Assembly: GCA_948146395.1 (NCBI GenBank)
Contig: OX411559.1
Location: forward strand, 4,016,501 to 4,080,500
Length of the DNA: 64,000 nucleotides
From: Fragum whitleyi
Lineage: Eukaryota; Mollusca; Bivalvia; Cardiida; Cardiidae
Direction of reading: 5' to 3'
A program made the position numbers and the translations under genes. The notes below the pieces were generated by a model. That model was not told the origin of the DNA and did not search any database. It worked only from the letters and a program-made list of their open reading frames with translations. Shown here piece after piece: positions 1 to 11,535 of the stretch. Each line of letters begins with the position of its first letter. Within the stretch, counting starts at the first letter, position 1.

Positions 1-480
1 AAGGGGCGACATTACAAAACTGAAGTAGAAGAAAGAATATGTAGATTATGCCAATCTGAGATAGAGGATGAAATTCACTTTCTCCTTAAATGCCCCATAC
101 TTGAAGAAGAAAGGTCTTGTACACTCTCGAAAATATTTTCCAAATACAAAAACCTATCAAACCTTAATACATATGAACTTTTTATTTGGTTGATGAGCTC
201 AGAAGACGTTTTTATACTAAGAAATATTAGTAACTTACTCATTAAACTCGTTGATAAAAGGAAAATAATTTTAGTATAGTTTTATTTATATATTATTATC
301 CCTCTCTCCAAACCATTGTGTGTAGCTATCTGTGAGCCAACGGCAACGTGTACCTAAATGTGTTATCCGTTGACATGTTCATTTGTTTGATGTTTTGTTA
401 AAGTTTATTGGTTGTAAAATTTTCTGCTCATATTTGGGCGCTTTCAATAGCAAATAAAGAATTTGTATTGTATTGTATAT
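1..480 (+). mobile_element. 3' end of a LINE retrotransposon (ORF2 C-terminus plus 3' UTR)
   Basis: The window opens inside an open frame that runs to a TAG at 277-279 (92 codons). It carries a CCHC-type knuckle, C-x2-C-x8-H-x4-C, at about codons 14-31, followed by a hydrophobic/basic tail. The same knuckle and tail layout closes the reverse-transcriptase ORF at 34.4-36.2 kb, so I read this as the ORF2 end of a related non-LTR element. After the stop comes about 170 bp of UTR, an AATAAA near 453 and a short TTGTA-repeat tail ending near 480, as expected of a LINE 3' terminus. The 5' part lies outside the window. The clade cannot be fixed from this fragment. Confidence 0.75.
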
Positions 481-513
481 ATATCTACTCATTAGTGGAA
501 GACAATTTCATCT

Positions 514-761
514 TTAACCCTTGTCCTGCTGAACCCAGAATATTCCTGCTGTGACAGGAGGTATAGACAAAGATCAGCCTGCACATAAGTGCAGCCTGAT
601 CTTAGTCTTTACCACCTTATTTTCTTTTCTTAAGCAAAAAAGTTTTGAAAATATATTTTCAAAGTAAATCATGACTCACAATAAGTGCAACAGGTGCTCT
701 CAGCACTTTGATTTTAATGCTGTTTTCCATAGTTTTTTTTATTCAGCATGGCAAGGGTTAA
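514..761. mobile_element. TTAA-flanked MITE, family I, copy 1
   Basis: The 248-bp element begins TTAACCCTTGTCCTGCTGA and ends TCAGCATGGCAAGGGTTAA, giving ~17-bp imperfect inverted termini with TTAA at both edges. Internally it has a short palindrome around AGCCTGCACATAAGTGCAG. TTAA duplication plus a CCCTT terminus is the signature of piggyBac-type non-autonomous elements; that class assignment is inference. Other copies: 4912-5162, 16649-17182 and degraded ones near 6840, 18720, 48430 and 52470. Confidence 0.8.
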
Positions 762-1595
762 TGTACGGGGACTCACTGTCCGGTCTGGTAAATTTGACCC
801 AATGAATTGACTAATGGTCAACAAATTACTAAGGCCTCAATCAGATTGACATCATGCATATTTAATTATAAAATATTATGAAAAAATCACCTTCAACATA
901 GGTTGAGCAAAACAATTAAATCAAAAGTATTGATACAAAACCCAACGCACATTAGACAACAATTAATTACATAAAAAGATGAAAATACATTTGTACATTG
1001 ATTGTTTTTTTGTTTGTTTACTTCAGGTCTAACACCCCTTTTAACATTATTTAAATCATACTACCTCAGCTTAACCAGCTAAAGAAAACATGACCTGTCA
1101 AGGAAAAATGGACTATGTGGTAACTTCCTGAAATAGATATGTGAACTGTCCAAAGTATATTCTATAACTAACTTTTGACAAGAGGTATCTGATTGTACCT
1201 TTTTTAGATCAATTCCCTTTTTCAAATATTTGTTTTTTTAACAGAGTTCCAAAATTGTCTGAATTCCTATAACAGGTCACATATTGAAAGGATGGATTGA
1301 AACCAGCTGAGAACAACCAGAATTTCTATCATGAAAAATTATTATATCAGTTAATGTATCATATAATTCATAACATCTACATATTTTCTAAACCTGAATC
1401 GTTTGCAAGTAGATTAAATCTTTACAACATGACAAAATTTTACCTTTGTCTTAAATTCATCATGCAATTACAAATCAAACTAACAATGAGCTATGAAATA
1501 ACAGAAGGAAAATGTAAAGAAATGCCAAAGTTTAACCAAAACATCTGTAGTTATGAAGTTTTAGTACTTGTTACAAATAACTGTACAGGATATGG
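762..1595. other. AT-rich stretch without recognisable gene
   Basis: No splice-consistent or conserved open frame was seen. A 100-codon open frame at 1297-1599 has biased low-complexity composition and runs into the next MITE, so I do not call it. Confidence 0.5.
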
Positions 1596-1824
1596 TTAAA
1601 CCTTTCCTGTCCAATCCCTGGTTTTTACATCTCTAAAATTTTGTAATTGAGAAAACATTGTAGAAAGAGAAGAAACTGTTTGTGACAAACAATTTTTTTC
1701 TTTTTCTACAATATTTTCTACCCTACAGAATGGTTATTTTTCAAATTAAATCCACTTAAAATATTCGTCTGCAAAACCTTTGAATTTGGACAGGTCCAAA
1801 ATTTTGTAAAACAGGAAAGTGTTC
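1596..1824 (+). mobile_element. TTAA-flanked hairpin MITE, family II, copy 1 (degraded)
   Basis: The left end is TTAAACCTTTCCTG and the right end is a decayed AGGAAAGTGTT. The centre is a snapback of AAGAAGAAA... and ...TTTCTTTTTC separated by a few bases. The layout matches seven better copies in the window (see 19693-19921 for the description). Confidence 0.7.
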
Positions 1825-2395
1825 ATTGTCAGACTGATTGCTCTATTCAGCCTTCTTTTTTTCTCCCCCTCCACCAATCACCTTCTTTCTTTGTGCTATC
1901 ATATGCATGTAGAGTTGTGGAAACACTGAAATCGATGATCAAACAATTATTTTGTTAGTCATGCAAATAGGAAGTCTTAGGGTATTGACCATTGTTGTTA
2001 AATTTGAAAAAAAATCATTCTACCATTTATGTATCTTTTTTGAAATACAACTTCTTGTAAAACCCAGCTTGTTCCAATTTCTTTTTAAATATTCTTTCAC
2101 AGAGTTCTGAGATGGTGCCTTTTTGCATGATAGGTCATTATTTGTTGTTAAATTGGAACACTTGGCTGACTCTATTATCTCAGCTATTAAACATCATTTG
2201 TACATGAGCACCAAGGTCACAATACATGCTACAACAAACTTCAGCAGAATTTCCCAAACCCTGAAAGATTTGCTCAAGGTCAGACGACTAGTTACATTCT
2301 ATAAACACGAGCACCACCTATGGTTGTAACACTGGGATGCAGGTGCTGGATGATGCAAATATTCTTAGTTCAAAAAAGAGGCATTAACTTTTACA
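1825..2395. other. Unique or strongly decayed sequence
   Basis: No gene seen. A 68-codon open frame at 2123-2329 shows no family features. Confidence 0.4.
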
Positions 2396-4185
2396 ACAAG
2401 AGCTGTCGGAGGAAAGTAAAGCTCGACGATTCCTAGTGCTGGATAGTAAGAGCAAATCAAGGTCGACATTAGAAATTACCATTAAATTCAAAAACAGAGA
2501 AATTAGTCTTTGTCTAGAGCATGATATTAAAGTCAAGGAAGCATGTGCAAAGTTTCTAAGCAATAGTTTTAGTAGAAACAGAGATATAACAGATATCAAT
2601 CAGTTGCACATAAAAACTTAACCAAACATTTCTAATCAGAAAAGGATTAAAATTCCATTGAATAATATATTCGAGAAATCAATCTTTGTTAAGGGGCTGA
2701 TACTATGGTAACAGAAGCATATCCAAAGTTTCCAAGCAATAGCTTTGGAAGAAACAGAGATATAACAGATAAACAAGAGTTGCATGTAAAAACTTAACCA
2801 AGATAGTCTGAAAAGGGTTAAACAAGAGGACCAAGATGGTCCTAGATCGCTCATCTGAGTCTCTATGACCCCAAGGACATCACATTAAATAGATAGGCAG
2901 ATGTCAAAAAGAAGATAATTGCCTAAGATCAATACCATGGAACGTTTTCAGCGAAGAACAAGACAGATATGCCTTTTTGCTCTTTGATTCTTTGTAAAAA
3001 GGGATGCACCCGGGTGGACCCCAAAAGTGACCCCAGGGTCTTGATATGAACAAACTTGGAAGAGGTCCACTAGATGATGCTACATACCAAATATGAAAGC
3101 TGTCTGCCTTCTGGTTTCAGAGAAGAAGATTTTTGAAGATTTTCATTTCTTTACCCTTCGTGCTCATAAGAGATAAAGGGATGCACCCGTGCAAAGCCCA
3201 AATATGACCCAAGGGTCTTGTTACGAACAAACTTGGTAGAGGCCCACTAGGTGATGCTACACACCAAATATTTTAAGCTGTCTTCCATCTGGTTACAGAG
3301 AAGAAGATTTTCAAAGATTTTCGCTCTTTGATTCTATGTAAAAAGGGTTGGGCCCGGGTAAAGCCCAAATATGACCCCATGGTCTTGATATGAACAAACT
3401 TGGTAGAGGTCCACTAGATGATGCTACATACCAAATATGAAAGCTGTCTGCCTTCTGGTTTCAGAAATGAAGACTTTAAAGATTTTCATATTTTCACCCT
3501 TTTTGTTAAGGGTAAAGGAAAAGTTAAGGGTGGATTTCATTTAATTGAACAACTTTGGTAGAGCTTGACCCAAGGAACATCCCTGCCAAGTTTCATCAAG
3601 ATTGGCCCACTGGTTTAGGAAAAGAAGATGTTTAAAAAAATTGTGGACGATGGACGACGCACGACTGACGACGGACGACGGACTTTCTACGATCCCAATA
3701 GCTCATCTTGAGCACTTCGAGCTCAGGTGAGCTAAAAACAGACTATTGAATCTTTGCTTAGATGCTAAAATTATTGACAAAGAAGCATGTGCAAGGTTTC
3801 ACAGCGAATGCTTTAGTAGAAACAGATTTATTACAGATATACAACAGTTGCACATCAAAACTTTACCAAGATAGTTTAAGTCTAAAAAGGGTTAAAATAC
3901 CTCTAATTTCAATATAAGAGAAATTTATCTTTGTCTAGAGGCTAATATTATGGTCACATAAGCATGTGCAATGTTTCAACGTCATACAACAGTTGCACGT
4001 AAAAAATTCAAGATAGTCTAAGTCCAAAAATGGTTAAAATTCAACTAAATTTAATATCGGACTTATAAAACTTTGTCTGGAGGTTGAAATTATGGTATCA
4101 ATAGCATGCGCAAGGTTTCAAAGAAAAAGCTTTAGTAGAAACAGAGATTGATACAGTCGCACCTAGAACCTTAACCAAATCATTA
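2396..4185 (+). repeat. Degenerate tandem array of ~130-170 bp units, interrupted by a nested repeat
   Basis: Units containing AAGGTTTC(T/A)AAG, GTAGAAACAGAGAT and CAACAGTTGCACAT recur at about 2540, 2725, 3800, 3960 and 4110. The array is split at about 2820-3735 by an element of another family. Short open frames here (for example 2436-2621) are frames within the repeat. Confidence 0.6.
2821..3735 (+). mobile_element. Repeat ending in AGCTCACCTGAGC (family VII), with three internal tandem units
   Basis: The right end carries GTGGACGATGGACGACGC and the terminal GAGCTCAGGTGAGCTAAAAA. The interior contains three ~170-bp direct units (about 3006-3146, 3182-3325 and 3348-3485), each with GACC-rich text, GTCTTGATATGAACAAACTTGG and GATGATGCTACATACC. 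Related copies or fragments lie at 15220-15740, 51228-51710 and 63570-64000. No coding capacity. Confidence 0.7.
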
Positions 4186-4452
4186 CGCTGATGCCAACAC
4201 CAACCCTGATGCCTGGATGACTGGAAAAGCGCCCTTATTCTATGAAAAGTCAAGCCAAAAATGTTTCCAGATTAGTCTCTCTTGATAGTCTTGATAGCTT
4301 TTTTGATGGAGAACACACAAGGCAAGTTTCATTAAGAACTAAGCATATATTGACAACAGAAATATAACAGGTTAAAGTTTGTCACGCTAACATCAACACC
4401 AACATGACTGATTCCAAGGAGATCACAGTACCTCAAAATTTCTATTAAAACA

Positions 4453-4500
4453 TCTGCATTTCGCGTAACCATACAGTGTGATTAGGTTTTTAGTTTCATT
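4453..4500. repeat. Half copy of the 'AAACCTAATCACAC' palindromic repeat
   Basis: The text around CAGTGTGATTAGGTTTTTAG is one arm of a foldback repeat seen with both arms at 47150-47260 and 52108-52205. Confidence 0.6.
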
Positions 4501-4911
4501 CCTCCATGAAATTAATAATCACTTCATCTCTTAAATATAACAAGTTTACGCAAATATCTTTCTTACCTGGTATATAAGACAGCATAATAAATATGAGGAA
4601 ATAAAAATAATTAAATGACATATTGGCAGCATTTGGTAGGGTGATACTATATAAACTGGACTTCTTCACATAGTCTAGGCTGTTCAAAATGGACAATAAC
4701 TCTCCCTGAAATTACAGAAGATTAAATTTTATCATGCAATGAAGCCTGTATTGACCTGATATCACTTGTCTGATAACATAACATGATATTAGACAGTCTA
4801 TTAAGAAACAATTTGCTTACACCTTCACCTGAATTTCTTTGATTTTTAAGGGTTTATTATAATAAAGCGAAAATAAAGGTTGCATGATAAAAAGAATAAC
4901 ATGTAAGTGTC

Positions 4912-5162
4912 TTAACCCTTGTCATGCTGATCCCGGAATATTCCTGCTTGACAGGAGATGTAGACAAACATCAGCCTGCACATATGTGCAGTCTGATCCT
5001 TGTCTTTACCACCTGTTTTTCCTTTTCTGAAACATAAAAGTTTAAAAAAATTATTTTCAAAAATAATACCTACTCCCATTTAGTGCATCCACTGCTTTGA
5101 ACACTTTGATTTTATTGCAATTTTGCCAACATTTTTTAGTTATTCAGCATGACAAGGGTTAA
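4912..5162. mobile_element. TTAA-flanked MITE, family I, copy 2
   Basis: TTAACCCTTGTCATGCTGA at the left and TCAGCATGACAAGGGTTAA at the right form a perfect 19-bp terminal inverted repeat including the TTAA. The element is 251 bp. This is the best-preserved copy and defines the family. Confidence 0.87.
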
Positions 5163-5598
5163 AACATCAATGTTATCTAGTGAGGTTTGGAGAATTCATC
5201 ATGACGAGGCTATTCTCTATTTATCCAGCTGAATTCAGACTTTACTTCAACCAATGCTCTAATTTCTAGAAACATTCAATCAGTCAAGCTCCTATCTTAG
5301 CTTACGATGTCTACTTTCTACTTAATATTCATGAAGATATAAATAGAAAGCATGCAGACAGTATCGATTAGAATCAGCCAGCACAAACATTTAAAGACAT
5401 ACAGAATGAACTTAAACTGCCTGCTTTAAACTTGATTAACGTGAAAATTACATGGAAGACTTTGTTTGTTTGAATGTGGGTTTATGCAGCTTTCAACAAT
5501 CTTTCAGTTATATTGCGGTTGGATAGAGCACTTACAATGGATTCCTGTTATTTCTCTCTCACAAGTACCACTAAATCATCTGAATTAGTGGTACTGGA

Positions 5599-5705
5599 GT
5601 GACCTGTCACACGAAAAGGGATCATCTAGGAAGTGCAAAAAGTATCAACTCTGGTCAGACTGCGCAATCTGCGCAGACTGACCAGGGTCGATACTTTTCG
5701 CAAAT
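5599..5705 (+). mobile_element. Short foldback repeat, family III (GACCCGTCACGCGAAAAGGGA)
   Basis: Starts GTGACCTGTCACACGAAAAGG, then a long hairpin at 5633-5702 whose arms contain AGTATC-ACTCTGGTCAG-ACTGCGCA and its inverse. The same hairpin occurs at 44131-44200, with family remnants at 41520, 57098, 60931 and 61473. Confidence 0.7.
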
Positions 5706-5822
5706 TACAAATATTCAGAATCAAGAATGACTATTTTACCTTCTTATGTAATTATTATGATGATTCCACCCATAAATACAGGTTGATGGCACATCTGTGT
5801 CAATTAACAAACTTCAAAAACT

Positions 5823-6115
5823 AAAACAAGAGCACCGCTTACGGGTGTCTCCGCTCGGCTGTTGAGTGCTGGATGGTGGGAAAAAAATCTAAGTCGAAAA
5901 AGGGGCATAATTTGTTCAAAATGCATCTAGAGTTATCCCCCTTGATAGTTTATGTTGCTCTTTTGATGGTGAACATGTGTGCTAAGTTGCAAGTAAATGC
6001 TTTCAGTAGAACCAGAGATAATACAAAATGTCAAAGTTTTCGCACGACAACGATAACAAAGAGGACACAAAGGCTATAGCAATACCTCAGGTTTTCTCCG
6101 AAAACAGCCAAGCTA
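5823..6115 (+). mobile_element. Dispersed repeat 'CAAGAGCACCGC...GCCGAGCTAAAA'
   Basis: Begins CAAGAGCACCGCTTACGGGTG and ends CAGCCAAGCTAAAA. It contains ATCTAAGTCGAAAAAGGGGC and TTATCCCCCTTGATAG. Other copies: 16748-17045, 17706-17935 and 42905-43115. Open frames inside are repeat frames. Confidence 0.7.
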
Positions 6116-7097
6116 AAAATTATCAGTAATAGTAATAGTAATAGTTCTTGTGCATTGCACTTCTCCTCAATGAGATCTATTCACCTGTGAAGTTTCATGA
6201 TTCACGTTTGCATATATTTTGAGACATGCTTTGGACAAAAAAGGTCTATTGAAGGACCCACAGACCTACCAACTAACAAGTTCAATGCAGTATACCCCCT
6301 CTTCCTCAAAGGAGGAGGGGGGAGGGTTGATTATGACAAAATGAACTTACTGTTACACCAATTGGATAAAGGACTATAAAGAATGTGTATCTGAAAAGGT
6401 AATAGGATATATTTGTTAAACTAAAATGCAATTTTCAGCAAATTTCACCTTGAAAAATGACCTTTACAAATGACCTTGAAAGTGGTATCAAGAAAAAGAT
6501 CCTGTGACAAGCAATACTCTTGTGAAATATCAAAGCTTTATACCTACCAACCAAAAATTATGATAAATGTTAAAGGTTTTGTGGGGACAAAAAGACGTCA
6601 GACAGGACAAAAAAGATTTGCCCCCTCATTCGAGGTGGGTGCAGGAAGATAAACTTTAGTTAAGCTGTTGTCACACCTTAGTGTTCTGCCCAAAATTTGA
6701 AGAAGCATTAGTAAATGCCCAGGGTTGTTGAATTAATTTGCAAGTGCTGAAACACTGTAGGCACTATTTGTGACTGTGAATTGTTTTTTTTTTTTATTGT
6801 TTGATTTTTATTTTCTCCAGTTAAAAAGGAAAATCAGATGGCATGACAAAGATTAGACTGCTCATACTGTGCAGGCAGATCTTAGGCAATAAGGCCTCCC
6901 AAGACAAGAGCGTTTCATTTTCATCATGACAAGGGTGAATAATACTTCATCCTTACTACTGCACCGTGACTGGTCAACACGATTTTAGATCAAGTAAATG
7001 AATAAAGATTTCATGTTCATAAATAGGAAGAGAAGTGTTTGTTAAATACTTATGTCCCTGCCACTAATATTTCCAAAGATTTTCAACATATTCAAAC
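6116..7097 (+). other. Repeat-derived sequence, no gene
   Basis: At about 6140-6660 lies a copy of a repeat with GTTCTTGTGCATTGCACTT and CACCTGTGAAGTTTCATGA, recurring near 44945 and 45478. A fragment of MITE family I (TCATGACAAGGGT) ends near 6935. Confidence 0.5.
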
Positions 7098-7100
7098 TTG

Positions 7101-7133
<33 letters not shown>

Positions 7134-7835
7134 TAACAGCATTTTTTTTCAAAATGTTGACCTTGACAGATGACCTTGACCTTTTAGCATGACCTTGAAC
7201 TTGATACCTAAAGATGTACATCACTGAGATATTTCATCATGCCAACTTTGAGACAGGGTATCTATAATAAGCTTGAATATACTGAATAATGAAAGTTCTT
7301 TGGTTATGTTTTTAAGAAGTTTGACCTTGAAAGATGACCTTGACCTTGTCACATGACCTTGACTTTGATATAAGCCCATGTGGATCATTGAGATCTATCA
7401 TCATGTCAAATATTAGCCTTGTATCTTGAAAAGGCTTGAAAATATTGGCAATGTTAAGTTTTTTTGGTAAACTTTTTGAGTTATTTAACCTTGACAGATG
7501 ACCTTGACCTTGTCACATGACCTTGACTTTGGTATTGACAGATGCGGATCATTGAGATCTATCATCATGCCAAAAATGAGCCTTGAATCTTGAATAGGCT
7601 TGAAGATATTGGCAATGTTAAGTTTTTTTTTAGTTATTTGACCTTGACAGATGACTTTGACCAACAGAAAGCTCTTATCACAAGCAATACTCATGAAAAA
7701 TATGAAGGCTTTTTCCCTTTCCAATCAAAAGTTATGACTGATGTTTAAGTTTGGACGGTGGAACAAACAGACAAAGAGACAGGTCAAAAACAATATGTCC
7801 CTGATCTATCTATGGAGGTATAAAAAAACCAACCT
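7098..7835 (+). mobile_element. TGACCTTGA-bearing repeat (family V), copy 1, expanded
   Basis: Starts ACAAGATGTGTTTGTGAAACAC and ends near GTATAAAAAAACC. It holds successive ~165-bp sub-repeats, each with a block of TGACCTTGA motifs (7158, 7171, 7190; 7322, 7335, 7354; about 7489 and 7641), followed by GATCATTGAGATCTATCATC. Non-coding. Confidence 0.75.
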
Positions 7836-8174
7836 ACCTACACCATTTGATAGGATATGGCACCTCACCAATCAAGGCAAACAGATAAAAGGAGTATCTA
7901 ATCATCTCTGTTATAGACCAAGCCATCAAAAATAGGGTTACAGCCATAATATCTTGGACCTGTAGATTATGAAATAACATAGAAAAAAAGATTCTCAAGT
8001 GGTGGATATGAAGTACCAGTTTTTATCACACAAGTCATTTATACGCAGAAAAAAAACCTATGATTATTGGGAGATACTGTAAATGGGGTAATTTTGGCAG
8101 TGGTTTTATTTAGCTGTATTGGAGGTCAAGCTCAGATGCACCAAAATTAATCCATCGCTAATATTCACCAAAAA

Positions 8175-8910
8175 ACAAGATGTGTTTGTGAAACACGAAT
8201 TCCCCTGGAACAGCATTTTTTTTAAAGTTTGACCTAGACATATGACCTTGACCTTGTCACATGACCTTGACTTTGGTACCAGCAGATGCGGATCATTAAG
8301 ATCTATCATCATGCCAAATATGAGCCTTGTATGTCAAATACTTTTGCAGGCCTCCTAGCAGGCCGAAACGAAAATAAAGGTTTTTATAAAGGCTCCAATG
8401 TATGAAAATGAAGGCCTTTTTGTGTAAAATATGAAGAAAATAAAGAGTAAATAAAGGCTATTTTTGTCAAGGTTCTTATTTTTTTTATTGAACCCATAGT
8501 TATACCAAAGTCATTTTTTTATTTTATATACTGCATTCTGAAAAACTCAAGATGGAAGAAACAAAAGCAGCATTTTTTACCTACACATAAAAGAATGGAA
8601 AATGCAGAACAAAAGCCATTACTTGCTTTCAGCTAGCACAGCAACCATTTAGAGCAAATATAAAGGTTTTGAGTGAGAATTACAGGCTATTTTGGCGTTT
8701 TAAAGGTTTTCTGGGGAAATGTAAAGGCTTTAAAGGTTTGCTCTGAAATTAAAGGTTTTAAAGGTTTCACTAGGAGGCCTGCTTTTGGAGAAAAGGCAAA
8801 GGTTAAGTTAAGACAGACAGACAGATGGACGGATGGACGGACAGTCAGACAGACGGACATGAGTAAAACAATATGCCCCCGATCTCTCAATACGGGGGGC
8901 ATAAAAAATG
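8175..8910 (+). mobile_element. TGACCTTGA-bearing repeat (family V), copy 2, split by a nested insertion
   Basis: The left part (8175-8340) has the usual CAAGATGTGTTTGTGAAACAC start and the motif block. The right part (8788-8910) has the (ACAG/ACGG) tandem stretch and the terminal ATGCCCCCGATCTCTC...GGGGGCAT. The two parts are separated by the 435-bp element at 8347-8781. Confidence 0.75.
8347..8781. mobile_element. Nested 435-bp non-autonomous DNA element with 12-bp TIRs
   Basis: CAGGCCTCCTAG at 8347-8358 is matched by CTAGGAGGCCTG at 8770-8781, a perfect 12-bp inverted repeat. CTTTTG at 8341-8346 and 8782-8787 forms a 6-bp target-site duplication. The interior is non-coding and rich in AAAGGTTTT/ATAAAGG motifs near both ends. 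The CAGG start recalls hAT ends, but the 6-bp duplication is not the usual 8. Confidence 0.85.
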
Positions 8911-9285
8911 AATAAATCCTTCCTCATGAGGGCAAGACAGATTCGTGGATGTTTAAGACAATGTTTAAGACGTTTGTTGATATCAATGGCGATAATGTGT
9001 GAAATGTGTGAAAAACTGATACACAAAATATATCTCTAATGACAGGTGTGAAAACAATCTATTGTTTAGTGTGTAGAAGGCTGCAATTACCTTAACAAAC
9101 TGTATTTTCTTTGTTTTGAAAATTAAATATGGCGTTTTATTTTGGCGGTACCTGTAGGATGTGCGGAAATAAATCACTGCCAATAAATCGAAACACAAAA
9201 ACACCAAATGTGGACACTGCCAATAAAAAGCCGTTTATAGTATTGAAGGAATATGGTACTGAAATTCCACAGAATTTACACAGAA

Positions 9286-9600
9286 AACAAGATCTACTAG
9301 TGTTTGTGAAATACAAAGGCCCCTGCATTACAAATTGTCTCAAAACTTTGACCTTGACAGATGACTTTGACATTGTCATATGACCTTGACCTTAGTATCT
9401 GTAGAGGTGTATCAATTTGATCTATCAAAATGCCAAATTTTAGCATTGTATATTCAAACAATTTAAATTATATTGTAATTTCATTTTTTAGTTTAAGTTT
9501 TGAAGACAGACTGACCAACAGTCTAAAGAACAGAAGGACGAGCAGACACCAGTTTAACAAAATGCCCCCAAATCTATTGATGCAGGGGCCTAAAAATAAA
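9286..9600 (+). mobile_element. TGACCTTGA-bearing repeat (family V), copy 3, diverged
   Basis: Starts AAACAAGATCTACTAGTGTTTG, has TGACCTTGACAGATGACTTTG near 9348 and ends AATGCCCCCAAATCTATTG...GGGGCCTAAAAA. More diverged than the copy at 9846. Confidence 0.65.
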
Positions 9601-9845
9601 GTTGACAAGCCAGGGTTCTCCCTGGCTTGAAAAAAGTTGTCGCCATCATTTTCGCCAACTGAAAAAAGTTGTGGCCAAATGGATCAAAGTTTGGGCCAAA
9701 TTAATGAGTCTGCATGCCAAGTTCAATTAGGATCCTGTTTCTTCAGATAAGTAAAGAAATCAATTGTTTTTGCCAGTCATTGTGTTGTTGAAATGAGCCG
9801 AGTAAATCATTCAGATTTTCCTTTTGTTTTAAATGGTTTTGACTA

Positions 9846-10302
9846 AAACAAGATGTGTTTGTGAAACACGAATGCCCCCGGAACAGCATTTTTTTTAAAG
9901 TTTGACCTTGACAGATGACCTTGACCTTGTCACATGACCTTGACTTTGGAGCCAGTGGATGCGGATCATTGAGATCTATCATCATGCCAAATATTAGCTT
10001 TGTATCTTGAATAGGCTTGAAGATATTGGCAAGGTTAAGTTTTCAGGTTAAGTCTTTTCAAAGTTTGACCTTGACAGATGACCTTGACCTTGTCACATGA
10101 CCTTGACTTTGGTACCAGCGGATGTGGATCATTGAGATCTATCATCATGCCAAATATTAGCTTTGTATCTTGAATAGGCTTGAAGATATTGGCAAGGTTA
10201 AGTTTTCGGGTTAAGTTTTCGGACAGACGGACGGACGGACAGACAGACAGACGGACATGAGTAAAACAATATGCCCCCGATCTCTCGGTACGGGGGCATA
10301 AA
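9846..10302 (+). mobile_element. TGACCTTGA-bearing repeat (family V), copy 4, best preserved
   Basis: Starts AAAACAAGATGTGTTTGTGAA and ends TACGGGGGCATAAAAA. It has two motif blocks (TGACCTTGA at 9903, 9916, 9935 and 10066, 10079, 10098), each followed by GATCATTGAGATCTATCATC. A (GACG)/(GACA) tandem stretch lies near 10222-10255. Inverted ATGCCCCCG/CGGGGGCAT lies close to the two ends. Non-coding. Confidence 0.8.
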
Positions 10303-11453
10303 AAGTCAAGGAATAATTTCATATCAAAATAAAATTTAAAATGTCACTAACTACAATAAATCTTTGTAAAACAAGATAGCTGATTTTTGTCCTCTTCCAT
10401 TAGTAACTTCAGTGCTTTGATATGAAAATGGGTTTGGGAAGAAAGTGTTTTTGACAAAACACTTATATTTTGAAAATTAGCAAAGTGTTGATATAAATAC
10501 TTTCGTTTTCAAACATGATGGGTCAAAACTTTTTGGGTACAAATGCACAGAAAATAAATTTCATCTGTGTGATTATTCAACAATAAAAATTGTAATTTTG
10601 GGGTGAAATTAAACAAATTCTACATAATTCTTTCAAAATTCATGTGCTGAATCTTCAATACTACCTGTATGTGAATACAATTTTACTGGTATTTTTCGGA
10701 TTCTGAATCGCGGAACAGCTGCCGAGGGTGAAACTATCAAAAATTAATCAGAGCATAAAAGACCAATTTAGATAAATATTTTGGTCAGAAAAATGTTAAA
10801 GGTGACAAGTGTGATGCTTTTTCGACATAGATAATGCGAATATGTGTATGCGAGTCTGAAATAATTGCTCTGTTGAATTCCAACCAAAACAAATTACCGA
10901 GGATGTGGTGTAAGTTAGTCACGCCCACTAACGAAAATAAATATCGGTGATCATCCAATGAGCTGCTTGCTTACCTTATGCAATTGAGTAAGCTGTCAAT
11001 TAAACTTTTATTGGATTAGGAAATGTGTTTGTCGCGTGTCAGACCTGATTACATAATTGACTCGATTTACAATGACTTGTCTCGAAGTTTAATATATTTG
11101 GAGGAAAATTCAGGTTTGTCTTAATAGAAATGAATTTTTTTGGCGCCATGTATTTTCACCAAATGATAAAAATTGGAGCCAAAATTAACTTTTATTCGCC
11201 ATTTGCGAATTTGGCGATCGGCAGCGTGAACGTTGCAAGCCTTTTCTTTAAAATCTGTTTTATATTATTTAAAGATGACAATATTTTCATGAATATGAAC
11301 AAGGGAACAGCCATAATTCTTATAATGAATAAGAAAATTCTAAATTCTGATAGATAAATAATTCATCTAGTTAGAATATTCCACATAACATATAGCCCTG
11401 TATGGAATATGCCATTAAATGCTAAAATACCTGCTTTCCACATGATAATAATT
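10303..11453. other. No gene recognised
   Basis: AT-rich. Short open frames at 11130-11357 and on the opposite strand look like chance. A GCGCCA...TTCGCCATTTGCGAATTTGGCG motif stretch near 11145-11225 resembles repeat fragments at 9620, 12640 and 16055. Confidence 0.4.
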
Positions 11454-11535
11454 TCAAGGGTTCAGTGCAAGACTGTACTAAGTGTATATACAATGTATAT
11501 ACACTTAGTACACTCTTGCTCTGAGCCCTCAATAT
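11454..11535. repeat. Palindrome with 18-bp perfect arms
   Basis: TGTACTAAGTGTATATAC at 11474-11491 is followed by a 3-nt spacer and its exact inverse at 11495-11512. Imperfect arms extend outward (TCAAGGGTTCAG... / ...CTGAGCCCTCAA). Confidence 0.8.

Noticed and set aside
1297..1599. 100-codon open frame
   Set aside because: Low-complexity AT-rich composition, ends in a MITE edge, no family features.
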